Below, piece after piece: positions 1 through 5,246 of a DNA stretch of 5,745 nt (within the stretch, counting starts at the first letter, position 1; each line of letters begins with the position of its first letter). The position numbers and the translations under genes are program-made. The notes beneath the pieces were generated by a model. That model searched no databases. It was not told the DNA's origin and saw only the letters and a list, made by a program, of their open reading frames with translations. This stretch comes from an uncultured Acidobacteriaceae bacterium (GTDB taxonomy: Bacteria > Acidobacteriota > Terriglobia > Terriglobales > Acidobacteriaceae), in assembly GCA_903842845.1 (NCBI GenBank), contig CAIMNN010000017.1, positions 1-5,745 of the forward strand. Reading direction: 5' to 3'.

Positions 1-1077
1 CTGCGAGTAACTTCTGCAAACCGCATCCAGCGTCGGCTTCTCCGCTGCGTAAACCGAATCAGGCAAGTTCGATGCACTCACAAACAGACCCCAGGTCTGC
101 AACCCGCGCTGCCAAGAAGCATCCAGTCGGCCCGTGCCAGTACGCTGGCCACGCCCGTCGTTTAAATCTACCTTGTACTCAATTTCCATCGGCGGGGGTG
201 CTGCCCCACCTTGTGAAGGCAGCACCTTGGAGCTGGTCAGCGAAAAACGCGCCTGAGGCAGACGACGCTTTTGGCGTGCTTGATTCACCAAACAGACGTA
301 CGAAGAAAATAGATCATTCTGAAGCGGGCAAACAAACTGCACTCCAGCGCCGCCACGAGCGGACGGCCAGCGCGGATCGGCAATGCCCTGGAACAGGATT
401 CCCAGGCTGCCCTCTTCGCCGTTCGGGCCTTCAAACGTGGCAGAGCCGCCGGCAATACTGGTCAAACGCCAACCTTCCGGCAACGCGACACCGGCACTGC
501 GGTCGCCACCAGTTACAAAGCGCAACTGCGAGGGGCCGCGACTGGGCGCTTGCGCACCATTCGCTCTGCCGCCACCGCCTCCGTTGTCCAACACTGTTAT
601 TCCCCAAGCCTGATTCAGCCCCTGCATCATCTTCGGCTCGGACTGAGGGAACTCTTTCACCCAGTCATATAGAACCGCCGCGCGGAAACTGCCCTGTGCT
701 ATCTGCGTCGGAACGTCATTCACAATCACAAGTCCAGCCGTCGGCACATTTTTAAAGTTTTTCGCCGTCAGCGTAAAAAATACAGCCAACGAGTGGCCGT
801 CCTTGCTCTGGATCACCTTGCCCAACTCCGGCTTGTCGCCGAAGTGGCCGTGTGTCTGCTTCAGCATGTAGACCATCGCGTCGGATTTGTTGCCGAATCC
901 CGACAATGTGCCATAGACATACTGCGCGCCATTGGGCATCGTCACTGTCTTCAGGTCGCCTTCTTCACCTGTCTGGGCGGTACCCTGCTGCTGTGGTTTA
1001 TGGCTTTGGCAGCCGCTAACGGCGCCACTCAAAAGCATGATTCCGAACAGAGCAACAAAAATAGAAAGCTTGCGCAT
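1..1077 (-). CDS. Putative lipoprotein of unknown function, 3' end cut by window edge
   Basis: An open frame of 359 codons runs from an ATG at 1077 to base 1 without a stop, so the C-terminus lies outside the window. The N-terminus is a lipoprotein signal: MRK, a hydrophobic stretch at residues 4-19, then the lipobox V-S-G-C with Cys23 as the predicted lipidation site. Gln at +2 is compatible with outer-membrane sorting. A region at about 45-160 is followed by a Gly-rich linker (GGGGG at 166-170). A second region at about 185-355 begins LPEGW and ends LDAVCRSY, which weakly recalls PsbP/DcrB-type (DUF1795) domains; that resemblance is from memory and uncertain. Three Cys (250, 262, 354) follow the lipid Cys. 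A Shine-Dalgarno GGGGAGA (1088-1094) lies 10 nt upstream and supports this start. Being a lipoprotein is well supported; its function is unknown. Confidence 0.85.
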   Translation of the reverse strand, partial: MRKLSIFVALFGIMLLSGAVSGCQSHKPQQQGTAQTGEEGDLKTVTMPNGAQYVYGTLSGFGNKSDAMVYMLKQTHGHFGDKPELGKVIQSKDGHSLAVFFTLTAKNFKNVPTAGLVIVNDVPTQIAQGSFRAAVLYDWVKEFPQSEPKMMQGLNQAWGITVLDNGGGGGRANGAQAPSRGPSQLRFVTGGDRSAGVALPEGWRLTSIAGGSATFEGPNGEEGSLGILFQGIADPRWPSARGGAGVQFVCPLQNDLFSSYVCLVNQARQKRRLPQARFSLTSSKVLPSQGGAAPPPMEIEYKVDLNDGRGQRTGTGRLDASWQRGLQTWGLFVSASNLPDSVYAAEKPTLDAVCRSYSQ

Positions 1078-1127
1078 TATTGAATCATCTCCCCATCTCG
1101 AAAGTTGGCCGCACATTGGTTCAAATG

Positions 1128-1156
1128 CGTATATAAACTTCCGGTTTCTTTCTCAA
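1128..1156 (-). promoter_or_regulatory. Candidate sigma-70-type promoter for the lipoprotein gene
   Basis: Read on the minus strand, TTGAGA (1151-1156, five of six matches to TTGACA) is followed after 17 bp by TATACG (1128-1133, four of six matches to TATAAT). Transcription would begin near 1121, giving a leader of about 45 nt before the ATG at 1077. A second pair lies just upstream: TTGCAG (1206-1211), an 18-bp gap, and TATACG (1182-1187). The surrounding DNA is clearly AT-rich. Both are pattern matches only. Confidence 0.35.
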
Positions 1157-1315
1157 TCATTAGACCAGCAGACGCGTTTTTCGTATAGTCTTTTCTTTCA
1201 GTTTCCTGCAATTTTTTACGTGATATTTAGTTCATAAATATTTGTGGATAAATGCAGTAGATTTGGGATGACCTAGCCGGATTTACCCTGTGCCGTGGTA
1301 ATCCGTGCGTATCCT

Positions 1316-1346
1316 TTCAGCCCCCTTCGCGAGGAAAGGGGCTGAA
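1316..1346 (-). terminator. Stem-loop after the repeat-protein gene, probable transcription terminator
   Basis: A perfect 9-bp stem pairs TTCAGCCCC (1316-1324) with GGGGCTGAA (1338-1346). The 13-nt loop can itself form a short CCT/AGG pairing. On the minus strand it begins 19 nt after the stop codon of the gene ending at 1366. Neither strand has a U-tract after the stem, so it may work as an mRNA 3'-end stabiliser or a Rho-assisted stop instead of a classic intrinsic terminator. Confidence 0.5.
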
Positions 1347-1365
1347 GTGATGCCAGACCTGGATG

Positions 1366-2658
1366 CTATTGCTTCACTGTGAGCGCTTCTATCTTGTTGA
1401 CATGCACCGACGCCGCGCACTCGGTTACATTGTCGACTACGGCTTGCAACTGTTCATCGCTGCATGCCTTGCCGTCTGATTGAGTGCAGACCATGGAGCC
1501 ATCAGGTGAAGTAATTTTCAAACTGAGGCCCATTGAAACTGGTGAATGCTGCCGTTTGCCCGAGCACACGCCTGTGCTGATGTCGCGCAGTTGAGCATCA
1601 GAACAAGCCGATTGTCCGTCCGCATTGCGACACGCCAACTGGAAGCTGGCAGCCGCTGAACCCTTTGGACGGCTCGGCAGTGTCGGCGACTCGCGCAATT
1701 TATCCGTGATGATCGGCGGATGATTGAAACCATCGGCGCTGACACTTGATGTTGTCAGCACGACAAGGCCGCTGTTGGAGGATAGATCGAGGATGGCCTG
1801 CAATTGCGCGTCATCGCACTCCTCACCGCTGGTCTGTGTACAGGTGATGCTGTATTCCTTCGGGTTGAACATCAGACGTTTTATCAGCGTGACATGGCCT
1901 ACGTAGTTCTTATCCTTCGCCATACTCTGTAGCAATTGATCCAACTGCGCTTGCGTACAAGCTGACTGCCCGTCCACGTTGCGGCAGGCCAGGTCGCGGT
2001 GGATTACAGCAGCAGAACCCTTCGGACGGCTGGGCAGTGTCGGCGACTCGCGCAGTTTTTCAGATGCATGGCCGGAGTTCTTCCCTAGTGAAGCCTTGCT
2101 CGGCGACTCGCGGATATCAACAGTATCAGGTGTAGTTGCGCCCAGCGATTCCTTGGTGGGTGATTCGCGTATTTTCCCTGATTTAGGTCGCGGAGAATCA
2201 ACATCCACGTCCGAGCTGTCACCAGCTTTCGACAGCACGATAGAGCTGCCGCTGGAGGAGGATTGATCAATGATGGTCTGGAGCAGGCCATCGTCACAAG
2301 ACTCACCATTGGTCAGCGTGCAGCTGATTGTTCCATCCGCACGACTGCTAAGTGAAATGTGCATAGGTGGTCTGTGTACGCAACAACTCTGTGCAAGCTT
2401 ATCCAACTGACCTTGCGTGCACGATGATCTGCCATCTGAGCTTGCACAAGACAACCGGTACGTTGAAAGCGAGCCGTTCTCATGCCCGCCGGTGCTGGTT
2501 CCTTTAGTTCCCTTCTTGCCCTTCTGCTCGCTCGTGTTCTGCTGCTCATCATCCTGCGCCGGCGGAGCGCCCGCGGGCTTTGTCTTGCTTTGCGCGAACA
2601 CCGCGCTGCCTATGCAGCACATCAGCGCAAACGTACACACTAATCTCAATCTCTTCAT
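1366..2658 (-). CDS. Secreted cysteine-repeat protein, three tandem modules (unknown family)
   Basis: The 430-residue protein starts at the ATG at 2658, 7 nt after a strong Shine-Dalgarno GGGAGG (2666-2671), and ends with TAG at 1366. Residues 1-22 form a Sec signal peptide with a VFA|Q type I cleavage site. A polar, Lys/Gly/Ser-rich spacer covers 23-65. Three modules follow (about 66-145, 220-302, 338-422), each with two cysteine motifs. The first is C-x8-C with an inner DG (C71/C80, C225/C234, C343/C352). The second is C-x7-C (C113/C121, C273/C281, C391/C399). A short helix-like stretch, usually with QL, follows each. Linkers at 161-216 and 319-336 carry four RESP motifs. After the signal peptide each module has an even Cys count (6, 4, 6), which fits disulfides formed outside the cytoplasm. 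I do not recognise the family; a periplasmic or secreted structural or binding role is inference. Confidence 0.88.
   Translation of the reverse strand: MKRLRLVCTFALMCCIGSAVFAQSKTKPAGAPPAQDDEQQNTSEQKGKKGTKGTSTGGHENGSLSTYRLSCASSDGRSSCTQGQLDKLAQSCCVHRPPMHISLSSRADGTISCTLTNGESCDDGLLQTIIDQSSSSGSSIVLSKAGDSSDVDVDSPRPKSGKIRESPTKESLGATTPDTVDIRESPSKASLGKNSGHASEKLRESPTLPSRPKGSAAVIHRDLACRNVDGQSACTQAQLDQLLQSMAKDKNYVGHVTLIKRLMFNPKEYSITCTQTSGEECDDAQLQAILDLSSNSGLVVLTTSSVSADGFNHPPIITDKLRESPTLPSRPKGSAAASFQLACRNADGQSACSDAQLRDISTGVCSGKRQHSPVSMGLSLKITSPDGSMVCTQSDGKACSDEQLQAVVDNVTECAASVHVNKIEALTVKQ
1393..1647 (-). repeat. Cysteine module 3 of the 430-residue protein
   Basis: Residues 338-422. Motif A has C343, DG at 347-348, C352 and QL at 356-357. 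Motif B has C391, DG at 395-396, C399 and QLQ at 403-405. Two extra cysteines (C365, C414) could pair with each other. The segment around motif A (LACRN.DGQSAC) is nearly identical to module 2, pointing to a recent duplication of about 119 codons. Confidence 0.8.
1658..1701 (-). repeat. 44-bp DNA direct repeat, copy 1 (partner at 2015-2058)
   Basis: This segment encodes the RESP linker before module 3. It matches 2015-2058 in 41 of 44 positions, offset by 357 bp (119 codons), so reading frame is kept. The near-identity at DNA level, beyond what protein similarity needs, points to a recent in-frame duplication or to gene conversion between copies. Confidence 0.8.
1753..2001 (-). repeat. Cysteine module 2 of the 430-residue protein
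   Basis: Residues 220-302. Motif A has C225, DG at 229-230, C234 and QL at 238-239. Motif B has C273, SG at 277-278, C281 and QLQ at 285-287, then the strand-like LVVLTT. It has only the four motif cysteines. The A-to-B cysteine spacing (C225 to C273, 48 residues) equals that of module 3. Confidence 0.8.
2011..2178 (-). repeat. RESP-repeat linker between modules 1 and 2
   Basis: Residues 161-216 contain three copies of a short unit: KIRESPTKESLG, DIRESPSKASLG and KLRESPTLPSRPKG, with the RESP starts 19 and 20 residues apart. A fourth copy lies in the linker between modules 2 and 3. The composition (Pro, Ser, Lys, Arg, Glu) suggests an extended, disordered linker. Confidence 0.75.
2015..2058 (-). 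repeat. 44-bp DNA direct repeat, copy 2 (partner at 1658-1701)
   Basis: This segment encodes the last RESP unit before module 2. It differs from 1658-1701 at three positions. Two further diverged copies of the core (ggcgactcgcg and gtgattcgcg forms) lie at about 2101 and 2160 and encode the other RESP units. Confidence 0.8.
2224..2463 (-). repeat. Cysteine module 1 of the 430-residue protein
   Basis: Residues 66-145. Motif A has C71, DG at 75-76, C80 and QL at 84-85. Motif B has C113, NG at 117-118, C121 and LLQ at 125-127, followed by a Ser-rich stretch and a short strand (SIVLS). This is the most diverged module. It carries an extra adjacent Cys pair (C92, C93) between the two motifs. Confidence 0.8.
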
Positions 2659-2670
2659 GTGAAAACCTCC

Positions 2671-2686
2671 CAGGGGAATTCTCCTG
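2671..2686. repeat. 16-bp near-palindrome next to the ribosome binding site
   Basis: CAGGGGAATTCTCCTG is a dyad with one mismatched pair around a central GAATTC. It touches the Shine-Dalgarno (2666-2671) of the minus-strand repeat-protein gene. It could be an operator or a small leader hairpin controlling translation, or it could be chance. Confidence 0.3.
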
Positions 2687-2724
2687 ATTCCGCTCCATGA
2701 GGCGGGCCGTTCAGGAATACGCCA

Positions 2725-2753
2725 AGTAAACCAGCCTTACAACCAGCAGTCAA
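2725..2753 (-). promoter_or_regulatory. Candidate promoter for the cysteine-repeat protein gene
   Basis: On the minus strand, TTGACT (2748-2753, five of six matches to TTGACA) is followed after 17 bp by TTTACT (2725-2730, four of six matches to TATAAT). Transcription would start near 2718, leaving a leader of about 60 nt that contains the 2671-2686 palindrome and the Shine-Dalgarno. On the plus strand of the same 220-bp gap I found no convincing promoter for pdxS; TAAACT at 2813-2818 is the best -10-like hexamer but lacks a good -35. Confidence 0.4.
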
Positions 2754-2878
2754 TCACTATCTGTAAGAGCTGGCTCTGGCCCATCGCACTTCTTTCCATA
2801 TGAATTCACTGTTAAACTAGATGCGAGCCGCTTTTTCTTCCCCGGCACAGCAATCTTCATCACCATTAAGGACAAACC

Positions 2879-3841
2879 ATGACGCAATCCAATCAAAATA
2901 AAAGCAATGTCGCCGTACCTTCCACCAGCCTCCGCCTCAAAGTTGGCCTAGCAGAAATGCTCAAGGGCGGCGTCATCATGGACGTCATGAACGTCGAGCA
3001 GGCGCGCATCGCTGAAGAAGCCGGCGCAACCTCCGTCATGGCACTCGAGCGCGTACCGGCGATGATCCGTGCGGAAGGCGGCGTCGCACGCATGGCGCGC
3101 CCGTCGCTCATCAAGCAGATCATCCAGACCGTTTCAATTCCTGTGATGGCCAAGGCTCGCATCGGCCACTTCGCCGAAGCGCAGATACTACAGGAGCTCG
3201 GCGTGGACTTTATTGACGAGTCGGAAGTTTTGACTCCGGCCGACGAGGCCCACCACATCGACAAGCACGCCTTCACCACGCCGTTCGTTTGCGGCGCGCG
3301 CAACCTGGGTGAGGCGCTGCGACGGATTGCCGAAGGCGCAGCCATGATCCGCACCAAGGGCGAAGCCGGTACCGGGGACGTTGTCCATGCAGTCCAGCAC
3401 ATGCGCCAGATAATCCGCGAGATGCGCGAGTTGACAGTGCTGAGCGAGCAGGAGCTTTACGCCGCCGCCAAGCATCACCAGGCGCCTTACGAACTCATCC
3501 GCCTCGTCGCCCAGACCGGCAAGCTGCCGGTGCCAAACTTCTCTGCTGGCGGCATTGCCACACCTGCCGATGCCGCTCTGATGATGCAGCTCGGCGCGGA
3601 GGCTATTTTTGTTGGTTCAGGAATCTTCATGAAGGAGCGTGCCACACCGCTTGACGTGGAGAACGACCCCAAGGAGCGCGCCGAAGCCGTCAGCCGCGCC
3701 AAAGCAATCGTCCAGGCCACAACGCACTTCAACGACCCCAAGATACTTGCCGAAGTCAGCGAACAGGTCACTGGGACGATGAAGGGGCTTGCGGCTGCGG
3801 CAATTGAAGAGTCGCAGTTGCTACAAACACGCGGCTGGTGA
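2879..3841 (+). CDS. pdxS: Pyridoxal 5'-phosphate synthase, synthase subunit PdxS
   Basis: This is the synthase subunit of the DXP-independent vitamin B6 pathway. It condenses ribose 5-phosphate (or ribulose 5-phosphate), glyceraldehyde 3-phosphate and ammonia from PdxT into PLP, as a cytoplasmic (beta/alpha)8-barrel dodecamer. Family landmarks are all present: GGVIMDV with Asp35, VMALERVP (53-60), PVMAKARIGH with Lys92 (the Schiff-base Lys81 of Bacillus subtilis), DESEVLTPADE (113-123), RTKGE with Lys160 (Bacillus Lys149), AGGIATPADAA and the phosphate-binding GSGIF. The C-terminus ends RGW as usual. At 320 residues it exceeds the usual 290-295, owing to 11 extra N-terminal residues and about 15 inserted after GSGIF (about 252-268). 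The ATG follows AAGGA (2868-2872) by 6 nt. A terminator follows, and pdxT lies 1.4 kb downstream beyond an inverted gene. Confidence 0.98.
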   Translation: MTQSNQNKSNVAVPSTSLRLKVGLAEMLKGGVIMDVMNVEQARIAEEAGATSVMALERVPAMIRAEGGVARMARPSLIKQIIQTVSIPVMAKARIGHFAEAQILQELGVDFIDESEVLTPADEAHHIDKHAFTTPFVCGARNLGEALRRIAEGAAMIRTKGEAGTGDVVHAVQHMRQIIREMRELTVLSEQELYAAAKHHQAPYELIRLVAQTGKLPVPNFSAGGIATPADAALMMQLGAEAIFVGSGIFMKERATPLDVENDPKERAEAVSRAKAIVQATTHFNDPKILAEVSEQVTGTMKGLAAAAIEESQLLQTRGW

Positions 3842-3885
3842 ACTGGCCGACTGCCACATCACAGATTCTCATCGCTGCAAATAAC

Positions 3886-3915
3886 AAGGCACAACGCAAT
3901 AACGTTGTGCCTTTT
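3886..3915. terminator. Rho-independent terminator shared by convergent genes
   Basis: A perfect 11-bp stem pairs AAGGCACAACG (3886-3896) with CGTTGTGCCTT (3903-3913) around the 6-nt loop CAATAA. TTTT (3912-3915) ends the plus-strand side. The stem begins 44 nt after the pdxS stop. On the minus strand it starts 25 nt after the stop of the gene ending at 3939 and is followed by the T-rich GTTATTT, so it can serve both convergent genes. Confidence 0.9.
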
Positions 3916-3938
3916 CAATCAGGAGTTCGCTGCTTAAA

Positions 3939-5000
3939 TTAGTTACTTCCCGCTTGCTTTGCGTGCATCTTCCTTCTCCACGTGATCTTGGGGGCGACAA
4001 ACTCTCTGAACAGATTTCCCAGAGCCTCATAGCCAAGGCTTATCGTCGCGTTGGTCACAATGGTTTGCGCTGAGTCGCGGTCGGCTGATGGGTAGTAGTA
4101 ATTGGTGATAAATCCGGTCGAATAGCGCGTAGCAAAGGCCGAGTAGCAGAACTGGTCTTTCTTGTTGTCGCCGCGGCAGATGAATGTTCTGCTGAGCGCG
4201 TAGAAAGTTTTTTCACGCGTTGTTCCAGTGCTTTTATAGAAAAAGCGGGGGTCTTGCCTGAAGAGCGTGGTCGTTACCACATGGTCGAGCATCTCGCGGG
4301 TTGCGTAATCGGCAAAGGCCGCTCCGTAGCGTTTTCCATACCCTTCGGCGCCTTGACCGAAACCTGGATGAGTATTTTCCGCCTGCCATACACCTGCGAT
4401 GATGCCATCGATAACAAATGTGGATGGGTCAAAGATGGTCTTCGTCGTCAATTCAAACTTCTGGCGAGTGTTCAGCGGCGCAGCATCGTGGTCATAGCTG
4501 GTGAAGTAATCCGGCACCAGTGCTAGCAGCCGCTGCCCTTCTTCGACCTTGATCTGCTCCTGCGCCAGTTCCACTTGAGTTTGCTTGACGACAACTTCGG
4601 TTGTAAGCGAGGTGATTGCAAGCGACGTCGGCCCCAAGTTAGCTCGCTCACCCGCAGCCGTCTTGCCGCTCAGGGTCTTCACCGCAAAACCGTTTGCGCT
4701 CAGCGTCAACCGAAAAGCACCCGCCGGTACATTCTGAAACTCAAATTCGCCACTCGTTGTCGTTTCAACCTGCTGGTCGCGCCCACGGCCATCGAGCAAT
4801 AAACGGACCAGCACATGGGGAATCACTGCGCCGCTCTGGTCAACAACAGTGCCAACAATGCTGCCGCTGCCATTAACTTCAGGCACGTTCTTCGATGCTT
4901 CTTGACCGGTTAGCTCCAGAGAAAGAGCAAGCATGGTAATTATGAGATAAATCAAGCGCATATTCTTCAGTTGCATCAGGAAAGTAAAACCTTTATTCAA
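3939..5000 (-). CDS. Carboxypeptidase-regulatory-like domain protein with barrel-like C-terminus
   Basis: The 353-residue exported protein starts at a TTG (5000) and ends with TAA at 3939. A hydrophobic signal segment covers residues 14-29. Residues 47-110 fit a CarboxypepD_reg-like Ig-fold domain: GSIVGTVVDQSGAVIP, then DGRG, then TTSGEFEFQNVPAGAFRLTL. Such domains often head acidobacterial TonB-dependent-receptor-like proteins. A coiled-coil-like stretch (142-158) follows. The C-terminal part (about 163-342) is rich in aromatics and small residues, including GQGAEGYGKRYGAAFAD, RQDPRFFYK and NYYYPSADRDSAQT, with Cys275 and Cys285 possibly paired. From memory this matches a family common in Acidobacteriota, probably an outer-membrane barrel, but it is far too short for a TonB receptor and its role is unknown. 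Alternative ATG starts lie at 4976 and 4961; the TTG has the best ribosome binding site. It sits inverted between pdxS and pdxT. Confidence 0.9.
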   Translation of the reverse strand: MNKGFTFLMQLKNMRLIYLIITMLALSLELTGQEASKNVPEVNGSGSIVGTVVDQSGAVIPHVLVRLLLDGRGRDQQVETTTSGEFEFQNVPAGAFRLTLSANGFAVKTLSGKTAAGERANLGPTSLAITSLTTEVVVKQTQVELAQEQIKVEEGQRLLALVPDYFTSYDHDAAPLNTRQKFELTTKTIFDPSTFVIDGIIAGVWQAENTHPGFGQGAEGYGKRYGAAFADYATREMLDHVVTTTLFRQDPRFFYKSTGTTREKTFYALSRTFICRGDNKKDQFCYSAFATRYSTGFITNYYYPSADRDSAQTIVTNATISLGYEALGNLFREFVAPKITWRRKMHAKQAGSN

Positions 5001-5005
5001 CTCAA

Positions 5006-5011
5006 CCTCTC
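5006..5011 (-). promoter_or_regulatory. Ribosome binding site supporting a TTG start at 5000
   Basis: Read on the minus strand, GAGAGG lies 5 nt before TTG at 5000-4998. The ATG at 4976 has only AAAGG about 13 nt upstream, and the ATG at 4961 has a weak GAAG. The TTG start is therefore preferred, although starting at 4961 would give a more compact signal peptide (MRLIYLII). Confidence 0.55.
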
Positions 5012-5098
5012 AGTAAATACATGTTGACGGCAAACAACGCGTCTAAGACCAGAGTACCCTGCGCATCCGTCGCCAACTTTAAAAACACAGCAATTTTC

Positions 5099-5119
5099 AA
5101 CCTGACCAAAACTCAGGTT
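5099..5119. repeat. Perfect 21-bp dyad in the divergent intergenic region
   Basis: AACCTGA (5099-5105) and TCAGGTT (5113-5119) are perfect inverted repeats separated by 7 bp. The site lies about 100 bp upstream of the minus-strand gene start at 5000 and about 130 bp upstream of pdxT. It could be a binding site for a dimeric regulator. As a hairpin it has no U-tract on either side, and no gene ends nearby, so a terminator is unlikely. Confidence 0.4.
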
Positions 5120-5201
5120 TCATAAATTCAATGCCATCATTCCCAGTTAATAACTGCATCATGCCGGGCTGCTGTTGAATGGAGAATAGTGCCCGGTGAT
5201 T

Positions 5202-5219
5202 CTGTGACGAAACTGTGAC
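5202..5219 (+). promoter_or_regulatory. Paired 7-bp direct repeats with 11-bp period upstream of pdxT
   Basis: CTGTGAC occurs at 5202-5208 and again at 5213-5219, separated by GAAA, so the repeats are in phase with one helical turn. The layout resembles binding sites of OmpR/PhoB-type regulators, whose tandem repeats have an 11-bp period; the known PhoB half-site CTGTCA differs by one base. The pair overlaps the expected -35 position of the -10-like hexamer at 5224-5229. Regulation by such a factor is inference. Confidence 0.4.
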
Positions 5220-5223
5220 CAAG

Positions 5224-5229
5224 TAGAAT
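5224..5229 (+). promoter_or_regulatory. Candidate -10 element for pdxT
   Basis: TAGAAT matches TATAAT at five of six positions. No TTGACA-like hexamer lies at the right distance; the direct repeats at 5202-5219 occupy that place, as at activator-dependent promoters. Transcription would begin near 5236, giving a leader of only about 11 nt that still includes GGGGG at 5238-5242. Confidence 0.3.
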
Positions 5230-5246
5230 TGAGGTTTGGGGGCTGA

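Larger units (their letters stand above)
1078..1365. other. Intergenic region, no gene seen
   Basis: This 288-bp gap separates two minus-strand genes. Its left two-thirds (about 1110-1255) is AT-rich and holds the candidate lipoprotein promoters. Its right end holds a GC-rich stem-loop at 1316-1346. A short plus-strand frame overlaps the lipoprotein start and runs into this gap, but it has no coding character. I see no tRNA or recognisable riboswitch here. Confidence 0.6.

Noticed and set aside
72..755. Plus-strand open frame of 227 codons
   Set aside because: It lies opposite the lipoprotein gene, lacks any recognisable domain or good ribosome binding site, and has the Arg/Ser/Pro-rich composition of an antisense shadow frame.
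1658..2178. Regularly recurring short DNA repeats, considered as a CRISPR array
   Set aside because: The repeats are in frame within a coding sequence, imperfect, and unevenly spaced. They encode the RESP linkers.
1979..2266. Plus-strand frame with repeated GDSR units
   Set aside because: The apparent repeats are the antisense reading of the RESP linker of the minus-strand gene, which has the signal peptide and ribosome binding site.
2601..2658. Possible lipoprotein signal in the repeat protein (Cys14, Cys15)
   Set aside because: The residues before these cysteines (A-L-M) do not fit a lipobox, and a good signal peptidase I site (VFA|Q) lies at residue 22.
2893..3402. Minus-strand frame of 169 codons inside pdxS
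   Set aside because: pdxS is unambiguous on the plus strand; this frame is the usual antisense shadow of GC-rich coding DNA.
5164..5196. Inverted repeat CCGGGC / GCCCGG upstream of pdxT, considered as a riboswitch or terminator stem
   Set aside because: Only six Watson-Crick pairs with a 21-nt loop and no U-tract; no recognisable riboswitch core surrounds it.
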